A DNA stretch of 16,693 bases from Terriglobia bacterium (lineage in GTDB: Bacteria > Acidobacteriota > Terriglobia > UBA7540). The notes under the pieces are model-generated. The model did not search any database and was not told the DNA's origin. It was given only the letters and a program-made list of their open reading frames with translations. The position numbers and the translations under genes were made by a program. This document shows positions 1 through 6,399 of the stretch, in pieces. Numbering within the stretch: position 1 is the first letter of the stretch; each line of letters opens with the position of its first letter. Where the stretch lies: contig JAIQGB010000031.1 in NCBI GenBank assembly GCA_020072905.1, positions 1 to 16,693 of the forward strand, written 5' to 3'.

Positions 1-133
1 AGGTACTTGCCCTGCCAGCGATAGTAACTGGCCCTTGGTGGCGGAAGGATGGGTCAGAGTCAATTCCGGATTTCGCATGCGCCCAGACTAGCATAAGGAG
101 TTCCGTTTTGTAACAAACATTAATGCGTTCGTA
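1..133. other. Left-edge sequence, no assignable gene
   Basis: The 133 bases before the first clear gene end are too short to assign. Two plus-strand frames run in from the edge and stop at about 91 and 113. One minus-strand frame runs off the edge from an ATG at 78 and has no good ribosome binding site. Any of these could be the end of a neighbouring gene. None has a recognisable motif. Confidence 0.3.
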
Positions 134-748
134 TTAGTTGGTGGCTCGAGCCGCGATTCGCAGGGTGTGCCGGCCGGAGCCGATCACGATGGGGCCGCCA
201 CTCGCGGGCATCGCCAAGGGTTGATCGTCCAGGGTGAGGGTGACGTCGCGGGGCAGGAGCGGCCGCGAATCGCTTGCGTAGCTTCCAGGCTCCGTGGGGC
301 CAGTCAATTTACCTTCGCGGGCCAGCGAGGCTTCATACTCATCGGCTGCTTGACGCGAGCGCTCCGCTTCCTGCTCGTAAAGGTCGTAGAAGTACAGGTA
401 GGGGAAGAACTGCGAGTAGGTGTCCTGCGGCGCGTAGGGATTCGTCCAGAAATTGTTGTAAGGGGATAGCCACTCGAAGTTCTGAGAATAGTAAGGGGAA
501 TAGAACGACGGAGTGCCCCTTTCTCCGAATCGCTGCTCCCCATAGGAATCCGGTGTCCGGCCGATTGACTGGTGCCCAGCCCGGTGGCTGCCCCAGTGCT
601 GATGCTGCACCGCGACCAAACCATTCCCGCGGCGGTTCACCGCTACGCCGCCTCCGGCCCGCAAGCCATGCTCACGAGCGAGCGGGACTAATGGGACCGC
701 GAGAAGGATGGTAACGAGACTGGCAAACACCGGCTTGGCAGAATTCAT
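134..748 (-). CDS. Secreted tyrosine-rich hypothetical protein
   Basis: The 204-residue product is not recognised as a named family. Residues 1-24 form a short charged start followed by a hydrophobic core, a likely Sec signal peptide, so export is inferred. Residues 30-80 are rich in Gly, Arg, Gln and His. Residues 82-124 are strikingly aromatic, with about 18 Tyr, Phe or Trp interleaved with Asn, Pro and Ser. A charged helical stretch follows at about 124-146. The last 35 residues alternate hydrophobic and polar residues around a Gly-rich turn, which resembles a small beta domain of PEGA or carboxypeptidase-regulatory type; this is inference only. The start at 748 is supported by GGAG seven bases upstream. 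The gene diverges from the YchF-type gene and probably has its own promoter between 749 and 912. No enzymatic role is suggested. Confidence 0.7.
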   Translation of the reverse strand: MNSAKPVFASLVTILLAVPLVPLAREHGLRAGGGVAVNRRGNGLVAVQHQHWGSHRAGHQSIGRTPDSYGEQRFGERGTPSFYSPYYSQNFEWLSPYNNFWTNPYAPQDTYSQFFPYLYFYDLYEQEAERSRQAADEYEASLAREGKLTGPTEPGSYASDSRPLLPRDVTLTLDDQPLAMPASGGPIVIGSGRHTLRIAARATN

Positions 749-840
749 GGCGATCTCCTGCCCGCTCTCTCTTCAAATCCTACCGCCCCGCTGGCTCCTT
801 TGCAAACGTCGGTGAGCAGTTGTTGACCGCAGGTCCAGCT

Positions 841-869
841 TTGAGTCCCGCTGTGTGTGCTAGTATCAT
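841..869 (+). promoter_or_regulatory. Candidate sigma-70 promoter of the YchF-type gene
   Basis: TTGAGT at 841-846 and TATCAT at 864-869 are separated by 17 bases. They match the -35 and -10 consensus at four and five of six positions. Transcription would start near 876, giving a leader of about 37 bases that includes the GGAGG before the GTG start. This is a prediction from spacing and consensus only. Confidence 0.4.
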
Positions 870-912
870 GGCTGCTCGCGAGTGCACTTCAGTCCCTCGC
901 CGGGAGGCGGTC

Positions 913-1995
913 GTGCTGAAGATTGGCATTGTGGGGCTTGCGCAGGTCGGGAAGACCACGCTGTTTCGCGCCTTAACGCACGCGCACGGAACCGGGCTGG
1001 GATCCGGACGGCCGGAAGCGCATGTCGGGATTGTGCACGTGCCGGACCCGCGTCTGGATCGCTTGGCGGCGATCGTCCACCCACAGCGCAAGGTTTATGC
1101 CAGCGTCGAGTACGTGGATACGCCCGGCAGTGTGATCGATTTGGCGCGCACTGGCGCGCAAACGGCGGCGCTGCGTGAAATGGACGTGCTGGCCCACGTC
1201 GTGCGGGTCTTCGAAGATAAGGCCGTTCCTCACCCGAGCGGCACCGTCGAGCCGCGGCGCGATATCGAGAATGTCGAACTGGAATTGGTGCTGTCGGATC
1301 TCGGCTCGGTGGAAAAGCGTCTCGAGCGCCTGGACAAGGATCTGAAAAAGCAGAAGAGCCCGGCGTTGGAGAAAGAGCATCATGTCCTCGGACTCTGCAA
1401 GCAGGCGCTCGAAAAGCAGACCCCGCTACGGGAAGTGTCTCTCGCCCCAGAAGATGAGCGGATGATTCGCGGTTTCACGTTTTTGAGTTCGAAGCCGATG
1501 CTGTACGCGCTGAACCTGGGGGAGAGGGACGCCGCGAAGACGGACGCCGTCGAACAATTCGCCGCCGAGGTGGGGCTGAAGCAACGTCCGAAGACGGCGG
1601 CGACGGCCGTCTGCGGGAAAATCGAGGCTGAACTTGCCGAGCTGAACGACGAAGAGGCCACCGAATTCCTCGCGAGTTACGGCCTGAAGGAATCGGCCCT
1701 CGCCCGCGTGGTGCGCTCCAGCTACCATCTGCTGGGGATGATTTCTTTTTTCACCACCGACGGCGGCGAATGCCGGGCGTGGACGATTCGCGCCGGAACG
1801 ACGGCCGTCGAAGCGGCGGGCGAGGTGCACACGGATTTGCAGAGGGGCTTCATCCGCGCGGAGGTGGTGAGATTCGAAGACCTCTCTTCCGCTGGTGGCA
1901 TGGCCGAAGCGCGCCACCAGGGCACAGTGAAGATCGAGGGCAAGGAATACGTCCTGCAGGATGGCGAGGTCGTGCACTTTCGGCATTCGGCGTGA
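913..1995 (+). CDS. ychF: YchF/OLA1-family P-loop NTPase
   Basis: The 360-residue product has the full YchF architecture and normal family length (about 363). YchF/OLA1 proteins are universal ribosome-associated NTPases of the Obg superfamily that favour ATP and act in translation and stress responses. The Walker A motif GLAQVGKTT is at residues 8-16. A DTPG element stands at the G3 site. NLGE occupies the G4 site, where YchF carries NxxE instead of NKxD. A helical domain follows, with a charged coiled-coil-like stretch at about 130-170. The C-terminal TGS domain includes RAWTI, HTDLQRGFIRAEV and the terminal DGEVVHF. I chose the GTG at 913 because GGAGG lies six bases upstream and the protein then begins MLKIGIVGL as YchF does; in-frame ATGs further upstream add non-conserved residues. 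Unusually, the glycine-rich switch II segment after G3 is shortened and not conserved. The gene is monocistronic as far as can be seen. Confidence 0.93.
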   Translation: MLKIGIVGLAQVGKTTLFRALTHAHGTGLGSGRPEAHVGIVHVPDPRLDRLAAIVHPQRKVYASVEYVDTPGSVIDLARTGAQTAALREMDVLAHVVRVFEDKAVPHPSGTVEPRRDIENVELELVLSDLGSVEKRLERLDKDLKKQKSPALEKEHHVLGLCKQALEKQTPLREVSLAPEDERMIRGFTFLSSKPMLYALNLGERDAAKTDAVEQFAAEVGLKQRPKTAATAVCGKIEAELAELNDEEATEFLASYGLKESALARVVRSSYHLLGMISFFTTDGGECRAWTIRAGTTAVEAAGEVHTDLQRGFIRAEVVRFEDLSSAGGMAEARHQGTVKIEGKEYVLQDGEVVHFRHSA

Positions 1996-2007
1996 GAACA
2001 GTCAACA

Positions 2008-2132
2008 GTTGACAGTTGGCAGTCGACAGTAAGAGACAAATGCGTGCAGACAACGGATCGCCCTGAATGTCAAGAAAGCGCCAAGACATTTGGTAGCACT
2101 TAACTGCTAACTGTCGACTACCGACTGTCAAC
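2008..2132. repeat. Long imperfect inverted repeat before the transporter gene
   Basis: The left arm (2008-2033) and right arm (2107-2132) are reverse complements with only a few mismatches. Both are built around GTTGACAGT, a TGG/CGG-AGT core and CGACAGT. They enclose about 70 bases. The element begins 12 bases after the YchF-type stop codon and ends eight bases before the ATG of the ZIP gene. The arms look like short degenerate iterations of GTTGACAGT. It could act as a terminator, a translation-modulating hairpin or a REP-like dispersed element. No transposase or target duplication is visible. Confidence 0.6.
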
Positions 2133-2140
2133 ATTCTTCC

Positions 2141-2878
2141 ATGGACTACCTCTGGATCAGCCTGACGCTGGGCGTTGTAGCGGGCCTCGCTAATCTTTTT
2201 GGCGGGGCCATTGTGACGGCGCGGCCGTGGAGCCGCACGTTCCTCACCTATTTCATCGCCCTCGGCTCGGGCTTCATGCTGGCGACGGCGCTCACCGAGA
2301 TGGTGCCGGAGAGCCTGCGCCTGGCGGCCGTCGAAGGGCCTGTACTGATCCTCATCGGCTACTTCATCGTGCATATCTTCGAGCATTCCTGGCCCGCGCA
2401 CTTCCACTTCGGGGAGGAGACGCACCAGGACGAGTTCCTGGACACGTCGGTGGCCTATACGGCGCTCAGCGGCCTGACAATTCACACCTTTTTCGACGGT
2501 GTCTCTATCGCCTCCGGGTTCATCATTTCGAACTGGCTGGGGACGGTGATCTCTGGTGCGGTCGTCCTGCATAACATTCCCGAGGGATTTACGATCGCCT
2601 CGATCATGGCGGCAGCGCGCAAGGGCCGCGGCGCGGGGCTTTGGGCCGCCGGGCTGCTGGGACTCTCGCGCATCCTGGGAATTCTCGCCATGGCGCTCGC
2701 GCACCGCTTCGTCAGCTACGGCTTGGCGGTTTCCGCCGGTGTGACGCTTTATGTGGCGGCTTCCGACCTGATTCCCGAGGTGAACAAGAATCCCGGCCCG
2801 AGAATCGCTCTCACCGTGGCGGCGGGTGTGGCGCTGGTGATTTTGCTGCGCTTTCTGTTCCTGGGACAAATGATGTAA
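2141..2878 (+). CDS. ZIP-family divalent metal transporter
   Basis: This 245-residue inner-membrane protein is a ZIP-family (SLC39-like) permease, expected to bring zinc or another divalent cation such as iron or manganese into the cytoplasm. It has about eight hydrophobic segments. The two metal-site helices are recognisable: HTFFDG at residues 115-120 in the TM4 position, and HNIPEG at 144-149 in the TM5 position, the family signature. The loop at about residues 78-95 holds H78, H82, H87, H89 and H95 plus several acidic residues, as expected for the variable metal-sensing loop of ZIP proteins. The start at 2141 lacks a clear Shine-Dalgarno sequence and lies just after a long inverted repeat that may influence translation. 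The Fe-S scaffold gene follows 49 bases downstream on the same strand, so co-transcription and a link to iron supply are possible, but this is inference. Substrate metal cannot be read from sequence. Confidence 0.88.
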   Translation: MDYLWISLTLGVVAGLANLFGGAIVTARPWSRTFLTYFIALGSGFMLATALTEMVPESLRLAAVEGPVLILIGYFIVHIFEHSWPAHFHFGEETHQDEFLDTSVAYTALSGLTIHTFFDGVSIASGFIISNWLGTVISGAVVLHNIPEGFTIASIMAAARKGRGAGLWAAGLLGLSRILGILAMALAHRFVSYGLAVSAGVTLYVAASDLIPEVNKNPGPRIALTVAAGVALVILLRFLFLGQMM

Positions 2879-2927
2879 CGCCTAGGCTGGGGACGCGGCT
2901 CTCGATCTTCTACCCGCCGGTGCGCCA

Positions 2928-3284
2928 ATGTACACAGAAAAAGTCCTCGACCATTTTCATCACCCGCGCAACGTCGGCGAAATTGAGAATGCCACCACCG
3001 TCGTCGAGGTGACGAATCCTGTGTGCGGCGATGTGATAAAGTTGTGGGCTATTGTCGAGAATGGCAACATCGTTGACGTTAAGTTCAAGATTGCGGGCTG
3101 TGTGCCGGCGGTCGCCTGCGGTTCCTGGCTCACGGAATGGATGCAGGGCAAATCACCCGATGAACTGGCTGGATTGACTCCGGAGCAGATCGAAGCGGCG
3201 CTCGACGGACTCCCATCTGCCTCTCACCACGCCGCCGTCCTGGCGGCCGACGCTTTGAAGCAGCTCCTCGATAAGTTGGAGTAG
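2928..3284 (+). CDS. IscU/NifU-N-like Fe-S scaffold, altered cysteines
   Basis: The 118-residue product is a single IscU/NifU N-terminal domain, a fold that assembles [2Fe-2S] or [4Fe-4S] clusters for transfer to apoproteins. Conserved features are YTEKVLDHFHHPRNVG at the N-terminus, NPVCGD at residues 30-35 (first ligand C33 and D35), and AGC at 56-58 (second ligand C58). The usual third ligand site, KxHC before the LA-D-A helix, reads ASHHAAVLAADAL, so the cysteine is replaced by A102 while the preceding His (H101) is kept. An additional cysteine, C64, lies six residues after C58. Length is normal for IscU-like proteins. The protein could be a scaffold variant of the SUF/NIF type or a protein with a different job. 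It follows the ZIP transporter by 49 bases. No cysteine desulfurase, ferredoxin or HscAB gene is in the window. Confidence 0.87.
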   Translation: MYTEKVLDHFHHPRNVGEIENATTVVEVTNPVCGDVIKLWAIVENGNIVDVKFKIAGCVPAVACGSWLTEWMQGKSPDELAGLTPEQIEAALDGLPSASHHAAVLAADALKQLLDKLE

Positions 3285-3319
3285 CGGAGGGCGCGCCCCT
3301 CCCAGCTCCTCCGAGTGAA

Positions 3320-3342
3320 GCGCGGGCTTTCTCAAGCCGCGC
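3320..3342. terminator. Hairpin between converging genes
   Basis: GCGCGGGCTT at 3320-3329 pairs with AAGCCGCGC at 3334-3342, with one bulged G and a four-base loop. A second GC hairpin (GGAGGG with CCCTCC) lies just before it, after the stop codon at 3284. The site sits between two converging genes, so a shared bidirectional terminator is likely. There is no clean U-tract on either side. Confidence 0.5.
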
Positions 3343-3350
3343 ATTCTCCC

Positions 3351-3902
3351 TTAAGTGGCCGCGACTTCCTTCAGCTCATAGGCGCAATAAGGGCAGTAGG
3401 CGTCGCCCGGCTGGATGACGTGTGCGCATTTTGGACAGGTCGGGCGCAGGTTGTATTTGCAATGCGGACAGAAATTGAAGCGCGCGCTTACCGTCGCGCC
3501 GCACTGCGGGCAGCCATAGGGCAGGGGTTCCCGCATTAGGAAGTAGATGATGAGTCCGATCAGGTAAGGCACAAAGATCGCCAGAAGCGTCCAGAGTGTG
3601 GAATTCATTCCCCGACGATGGGCGTCGCGGTTCACGTATCCGAACAGCAGCAGAAAGAAGTCGACACCCAAAGCCAAGCCCGCAGCAACGGCCATAATCG
3701 CCAAGAGCGGCTCGTCCCGGGGGGGAGTGTAGCGATGGACGATCTGCGCCCCGATTTGGCTAATGCCCAGAAGCGCAATCACCGTCCCCCAAATCCACCG
3801 TGGGATGATCCGGATTTCGTCGCGCCACGGGAGTTTCTCGTGCCTCATGCGCCAGCGAATGGCGTCGACCTGTTCGTTGATCTTAGGCTTTTGTTCGTTC
3901 AT
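3351..3902 (-). CDS. Membrane protein with C-terminal double zinc ribbon
   Basis: The 183-residue protein is the third gene of the sigma/anti-sigma operon. A charged cytoplasmic-type N-terminus (1-33) is followed by hydrophobic segments at about 36-56, 66-90 and 102-123. The C-terminus carries four CxxC pairs: C131/C134, C145/C148, C156/C159 and C170/C173. These form two consecutive zinc ribbons of the double-zinc-ribbon (DZR) type. The ATG at 3902 was chosen because GAGAGGG lies six bases upstream and because residues encoded further upstream in the same frame are the out-of-frame shadow of the anti-sigma gene. It starts 65 bases after the anti-sigma stop. Such zinc ribbons usually mediate protein or nucleic-acid contacts. 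The partner here is unknown, and a role in the ECF signalling pathway is inferred from position only. Confidence 0.78.
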   Translation of the reverse strand: MNEQKPKINEQVDAIRWRMRHEKLPWRDEIRIIPRWIWGTVIALLGISQIGAQIVHRYTPPRDEPLLAIMAVAAGLALGVDFFLLLFGYVNRDAHRRGMNSTLWTLLAIFVPYLIGLIIYFLMREPLPYGCPQCGATVSARFNFCPHCKYNLRPTCPKCAHVIQPGDAYCPYCAYELKEVAAT

Positions 3903-3967
3903 AGCAACCCTCTCGTTTTTCCCGTGACTCGCCCCGGGCTGTCTGGGAAACCAGATTGCCGTCCTGC

Positions 3968-4459
3968 CTAGCGGGGCAAGGTCGCGCGTTGACCGTTCTC
4001 TCGCAGGCCGCCTGACCGCTGCCACGCGAGCACTGCACCTACCACTACGGCAGGCGTAAGCCACCAGAGCACAAGGGCAGTGATCCAGATCGTCCTCGGC
4101 GCGCCGACGTGCTGCCCAATCCACTCGAGTCCCCACCAAAGGAGCGGCGCGGTCAGCACGCCGAGCACCCAGGATAGACTGCACGCCATCCAGAGGGCTC
4201 GCATGCGGCTCTCGTGCTCGCGGAGTTCGCGCGCGCGGACGTACAGTCGCCGCCGGGTCGCCTCCACGAGCGCGGGGTCGACAGGCGTCTGGAACGAGCG
4301 CAGCGCCGCGACGGTGCGCTCGAGCGATTCGGCATAAATCCTGCATTCGCCGCAGGCGTCGAGGTGCGACTTAAGCCACGCTTGGTCCCCCGCGTTGAGG
4401 CCCTCCACTTGCGCTGCGTCAATGAACCTTTGTGCCTGCGCGTGAAGTTCGTCTTTCAT
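3968..4459 (-). CDS. Membrane anti-sigma factor with ZAS zinc finger
   Basis: The 163-residue product carries the anti-sigma zinc-binding signature Hx3Cx2C (H32, C36, C39) in the N-terminal cytoplasmic region, which normally clamps the cognate ECF sigma factor. A charged helix at about 64-86 leads to two predicted membrane helices at about 89-111 and 123-146, and a short polar tail. Its ATG overlaps the sigma-factor stop codon by four bases (ATGA), so the two are translationally coupled and presumably made in matched amounts. Release of the sigma factor would follow a membrane or envelope signal, as in other ZAS systems. That signal is not evident, because almost no extracytoplasmic domain is present: only a short loop of about ten residues joins the two membrane helices. 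Confidence 0.88.
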   Translation of the reverse strand: MKDELHAQAQRFIDAAQVEGLNAGDQAWLKSHLDACGECRIYAESLERTVAALRSFQTPVDPALVEATRRRLYVRARELREHESRMRALWMACSLSWVLGVLTAPLLWWGLEWIGQHVGAPRTIWITALVLWWLTPAVVVGAVLAWQRSGGLRENGQRATLPR

Positions 4460-5061
4460 CCCTGTCCTCCCGCCAGTAATTGCCGCATGGTCTCGAGGCC
4501 GCGATAGAGGCGCGATTTCACGGTGGAGAGTGGCGCGGAGACCACCGCGGCGATTTCTTCGAGTGCCATCTCCTCCTGAAAGCGCAGCACCAGGACCTCG
4601 CGATAACTCGCCGGCAGACCCCCCATCGCGGCACCCACCCGATCGCTGGTCTCCCGCTGCACGATGAACTCAAGGGCCGAGGGCTGATCCTGAACGATCA
4701 CTGGAGGTTGTCCGTCGGATTCGGCGTCGAGCAGGTCCAAAAACCGTGGCTGCCGGCGGCGTTGCAGATCGATCACCAGGTGGCGCGCGATGGCGAACAG
4801 CCACGCCTCAAACTTCGACTCCCCGTCGTACTGGCGCCCGCGTTCGAGCACCCGGACCCAGGTTTCCTGGAACGGGTCTTCGGCGGTCTCGCGCCTGCCG
4901 GTCAGGCAGATCAAGTAGCGGAAGAGCCGGTAGTGGTAGCGCTCGATAAGCCGGTCGAGCAGTTCCGGGTCGCGACGCCGGAGCCCGCGCGCAATCGCCT
5001 GGCCCTCGTGTTCCATGGCGTTGGAGACCGAATTCACAAACCAGCAAGCTGCGGCGCTCAT
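4456..5061 (-). CDS. ECF-type RNA polymerase sigma factor
   Basis: The product is a two-domain sigma-70 factor of the extracytoplasmic-function group. Region 2 spans about residues 34-100 and contains the expected EDPFQETWVRV and the FEAWLFAIARHLVIDLQRRR helix that contacts the -10 element. A variable linker rich in Asp and Gln follows. Region 4 (about 150-198) carries YREVLVLRFQEEMALEEIA and the helix-turn-helix STVKSRLYRG, which reads the -35 element. Two starts are possible. The ATG at 5061 gives 201 residues. The ATG at 5016 removes 15 non-conserved residues and begins MEHEGQAI, closer to where ECF factors usually start. Neither has a strong ribosome binding site. It heads a three-gene operon with its anti-sigma factor and a zinc-ribbon membrane protein. 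A candidate ECF promoter upstream suggests autoregulation. Confidence 0.92.
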   Translation of the reverse strand: MSAAACWFVNSVSNAMEHEGQAIARGLRRRDPELLDRLIERYHYRLFRYLICLTGRRETAEDPFQETWVRVLERGRQYDGESKFEAWLFAIARHLVIDLQRRRQPRFLDLLDAESDGQPPVIVQDQPSALEFIVQRETSDRVGAAMGGLPASYREVLVLRFQEEMALEEIAAVVSAPLSTVKSRLYRGLETMRQLLAGGQG

Positions 5062-5094
5062 TCTAGTCCGGTATACGAATCAGGCCGCGAAAAA

Positions 5095-5119
5095 GACGCA
5101 TAGGCGGGGAGGGCGGTTC
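5095..5119 (-). promoter_or_regulatory. Candidate ECF promoter of the sigma operon
   Basis: Read on the minus strand, GAACC (5119 to 5115) is followed after exactly 16 bases by CGTC (5098 to 5095). This matches the general ECF pattern of a GAAC-type -35 and a CGTC/CGTA -10 with a 16-17 base spacer. Transcription would start near 5087, about 26 bases before the upstream start codon. Together with the overlapping anti-sigma gene this suggests the usual autoregulated circuit. The call rests on motif and spacing alone. Confidence 0.38.
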
Positions 5120-5157
5120 GGGCAGCGCCAGAAGGGCTTCGGGCTGCTGAATGCCTG

Positions 5158-5259
5158 GTGCCGTTCCAATTTATTGGTCCAATCTTCGATAGCCGGGAGC
5201 ACAGGAAAGAGGCTGGCGCGCGGGCCGGAATGCATAGCCCCAAATAGTTGGAACGGCGC
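5158..5259. repeat. Imperfect inverted repeat after the winged-helix gene
   Basis: A 20-base arm at 5158-5177 and its near reverse complement at 5240-5259 agree at 16 of 20 positions and share the core GCCGTTCCAA / TTGGAACGGC. They enclose 62 bases. The right arm reaches the first base of the stop codon of the minus-strand winged-helix gene, so for that gene the element lies immediately downstream. It may be a terminator-like hairpin or a dispersed repeat. Confidence 0.45.
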
Positions 5260-5792
5260 TAGCCGTTTGCCTTGTTGGGAAGCGGCTTGCGCGAGACGAA
5301 GAGGGCAAGGAAGGTTTTGAAGGCTGCCGCTGCCCCGACGCCGATCGTCCTCCGCCGCCAAGGGGAGGCTTGGACCGTTCCTCCCGTCTCATTGTCGGCT
5401 GTGGTTCCCGGCTTTGCTTCGCCGGGTCCATTCGAGGGGCGTGGGTCGCCGTTTGGTCGGTTCACGGGAGCGATCAGGCGGTAGCCGCGTTTGGGAAGGG
5501 TTTCAATGAAGCGCGGGTCCTCGGCCGAGTCGCCCAGCGCCCGGCGGACCTTATTGATGACCTTGTTGAGCCCATGGTCAAAATCCACGAACGTGTCGCC
5601 GGGCCAGAGTGCTTGGCGCAATTCTTCGCGCGTGACAATATCCCCGGGATGTTCGAGCAGCAACCACAGGACCTGAAATGGCTGTGCCTGAAGGATGATC
5701 CGCGTGCCTTGCTTGAACAACTCTCGGCTCTTGGGATCAACCGCGAAGGTTCCAAAGTGAATCAGTCGTGACGTGATCGGCAGGGGCAGCAT
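5259..5792 (-). CDS. Winged-helix (CadC/OmpR-type) membrane protein, short form
   Basis: Residues 12-110 form a Trans_reg_C (OmpR/PhoB/CadC-type) winged helix. It has the FGTFAVDPKSRELFKQG first strands, the helix QPFQVLWLLLEHPGDIVTREEL, the recognition-helix region NKVINKVRRALGD, and the terminal wing PRFIETLPKRGYRLIAPV. A Pro/Gly/Asn-rich linker (110-146) leads to one membrane helix at about 149-167, and the protein ends ten residues later. Many acidobacterial relatives continue past this helix into a long periplasmic TolB/PD40 or TPR domain. Here the whole sensor is absent, so the gene is either truncated or a minimal membrane-tethered regulator. The ATG at 5792 has only a distant GA-rich stretch upstream. 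A short inverted repeat, GTTGAAATCAAC (5815-5826), lies before it. A cytoplasmic DNA-binding role is expected; target unknown. Confidence 0.8.
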   Translation of the reverse strand: MLPLPITSRLIHFGTFAVDPKSRELFKQGTRIILQAQPFQVLWLLLEHPGDIVTREELRQALWPGDTFVDFDHGLNKVINKVRRALGDSAEDPRFIETLPKRGYRLIAPVNRPNGDPRPSNGPGEAKPGTTADNETGGTVQASPWRRRTIGVGAAAAFKTFLALFVSRKPLPNKANG

Positions 5793-6399
5793 GGGGTCGG
5801 CACCCCCTCTTATGTTGAAATCAACCTACAACCACGCAATAGCAAGTCAAGCCCCATTTTGTCAGACGGGCTATTTGTCCCACTCGTATTTGACAGACGT
5901 TGCACCGCAAGCCTGTAGCGTCCCATCCCCAGCGCGTGCCCGGCGCCTCGTCCCAACCAGCGCAAGAAATTCTCGACAGGGCGTGCAATAAAAAAGCGAC
6001 ACCTGAGGATGCCTGCTGCCTGCCCCCCTCTCCCTTGAGATGCCAGGGGAGGAAAAATCCATAAAAAAGGGAGGCGCTGTCCATTGACGCGCGCCCCAGC
6101 AAGCTCTACGGTCGCGCCAAGCAGAACGAATGGAGGTGAGTGCTTGGAGATCCCCAGCATGGTCGGCACGGCTCCCCAGGCAGGGTACCCCTCACCTCCT
6201 ATATGTGCCGTTGCCAGCAGTCAAAGACGGCGGCCGGAAAGTGGGAAGCTGCCTGCGCTTGTTCTGGAACGCGGCCTTTGCCCTCGCCCGACCTTGACGA
6301 GTCGGGGCCACCCTCTTCCTCAGGGAGAGGGGCCGGGGTGCGGGGGCAGGTCGCGGGGTTAGGCAACAAATCCGTGCCACATACTACAAGGAGGAACAT
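5793..6399. other. 607-base stretch without a convincing gene
   Basis: Several open frames of 60-120 codons exist on both strands, but none has a good ribosome binding site, consistent codon bias or a recognisable motif. The stretch holds the palindrome GTTGAAATCAAC (5815-5826), presumably upstream control for the minus-strand winged-helix gene. It also holds a pyrimidine-rich tract near 6020-6035, two GC hairpins near 6287-6331, and at its right end the strong ribosome binding site of the next gene. The direction of any transcription through the middle cannot be told. Confidence 0.5.
6287..6331. repeat. Two adjacent GC hairpins, REP-like
   Basis: CCCGAC (6287-6292) pairs with GTCGGG (6301-6306) across eight bases. 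Five bases later CCCTCT (6311-6316) pairs with AGAGGG (6326-6331) across nine bases. They lie about 60 bases before the ribosome binding site of the gene at 6400. They could be a leader structure or a REP-like intergenic element. Confidence 0.35.

Noticed and set aside
1850..2869. A long minus-strand open frame of 339 codons opposite the ZIP transporter
   Set aside because: It lies antisense to two well-supported genes, is rich in Arg, His, Gly and Gln as expected from GC-rich shadow frames, and has no ribosome binding site or motif.
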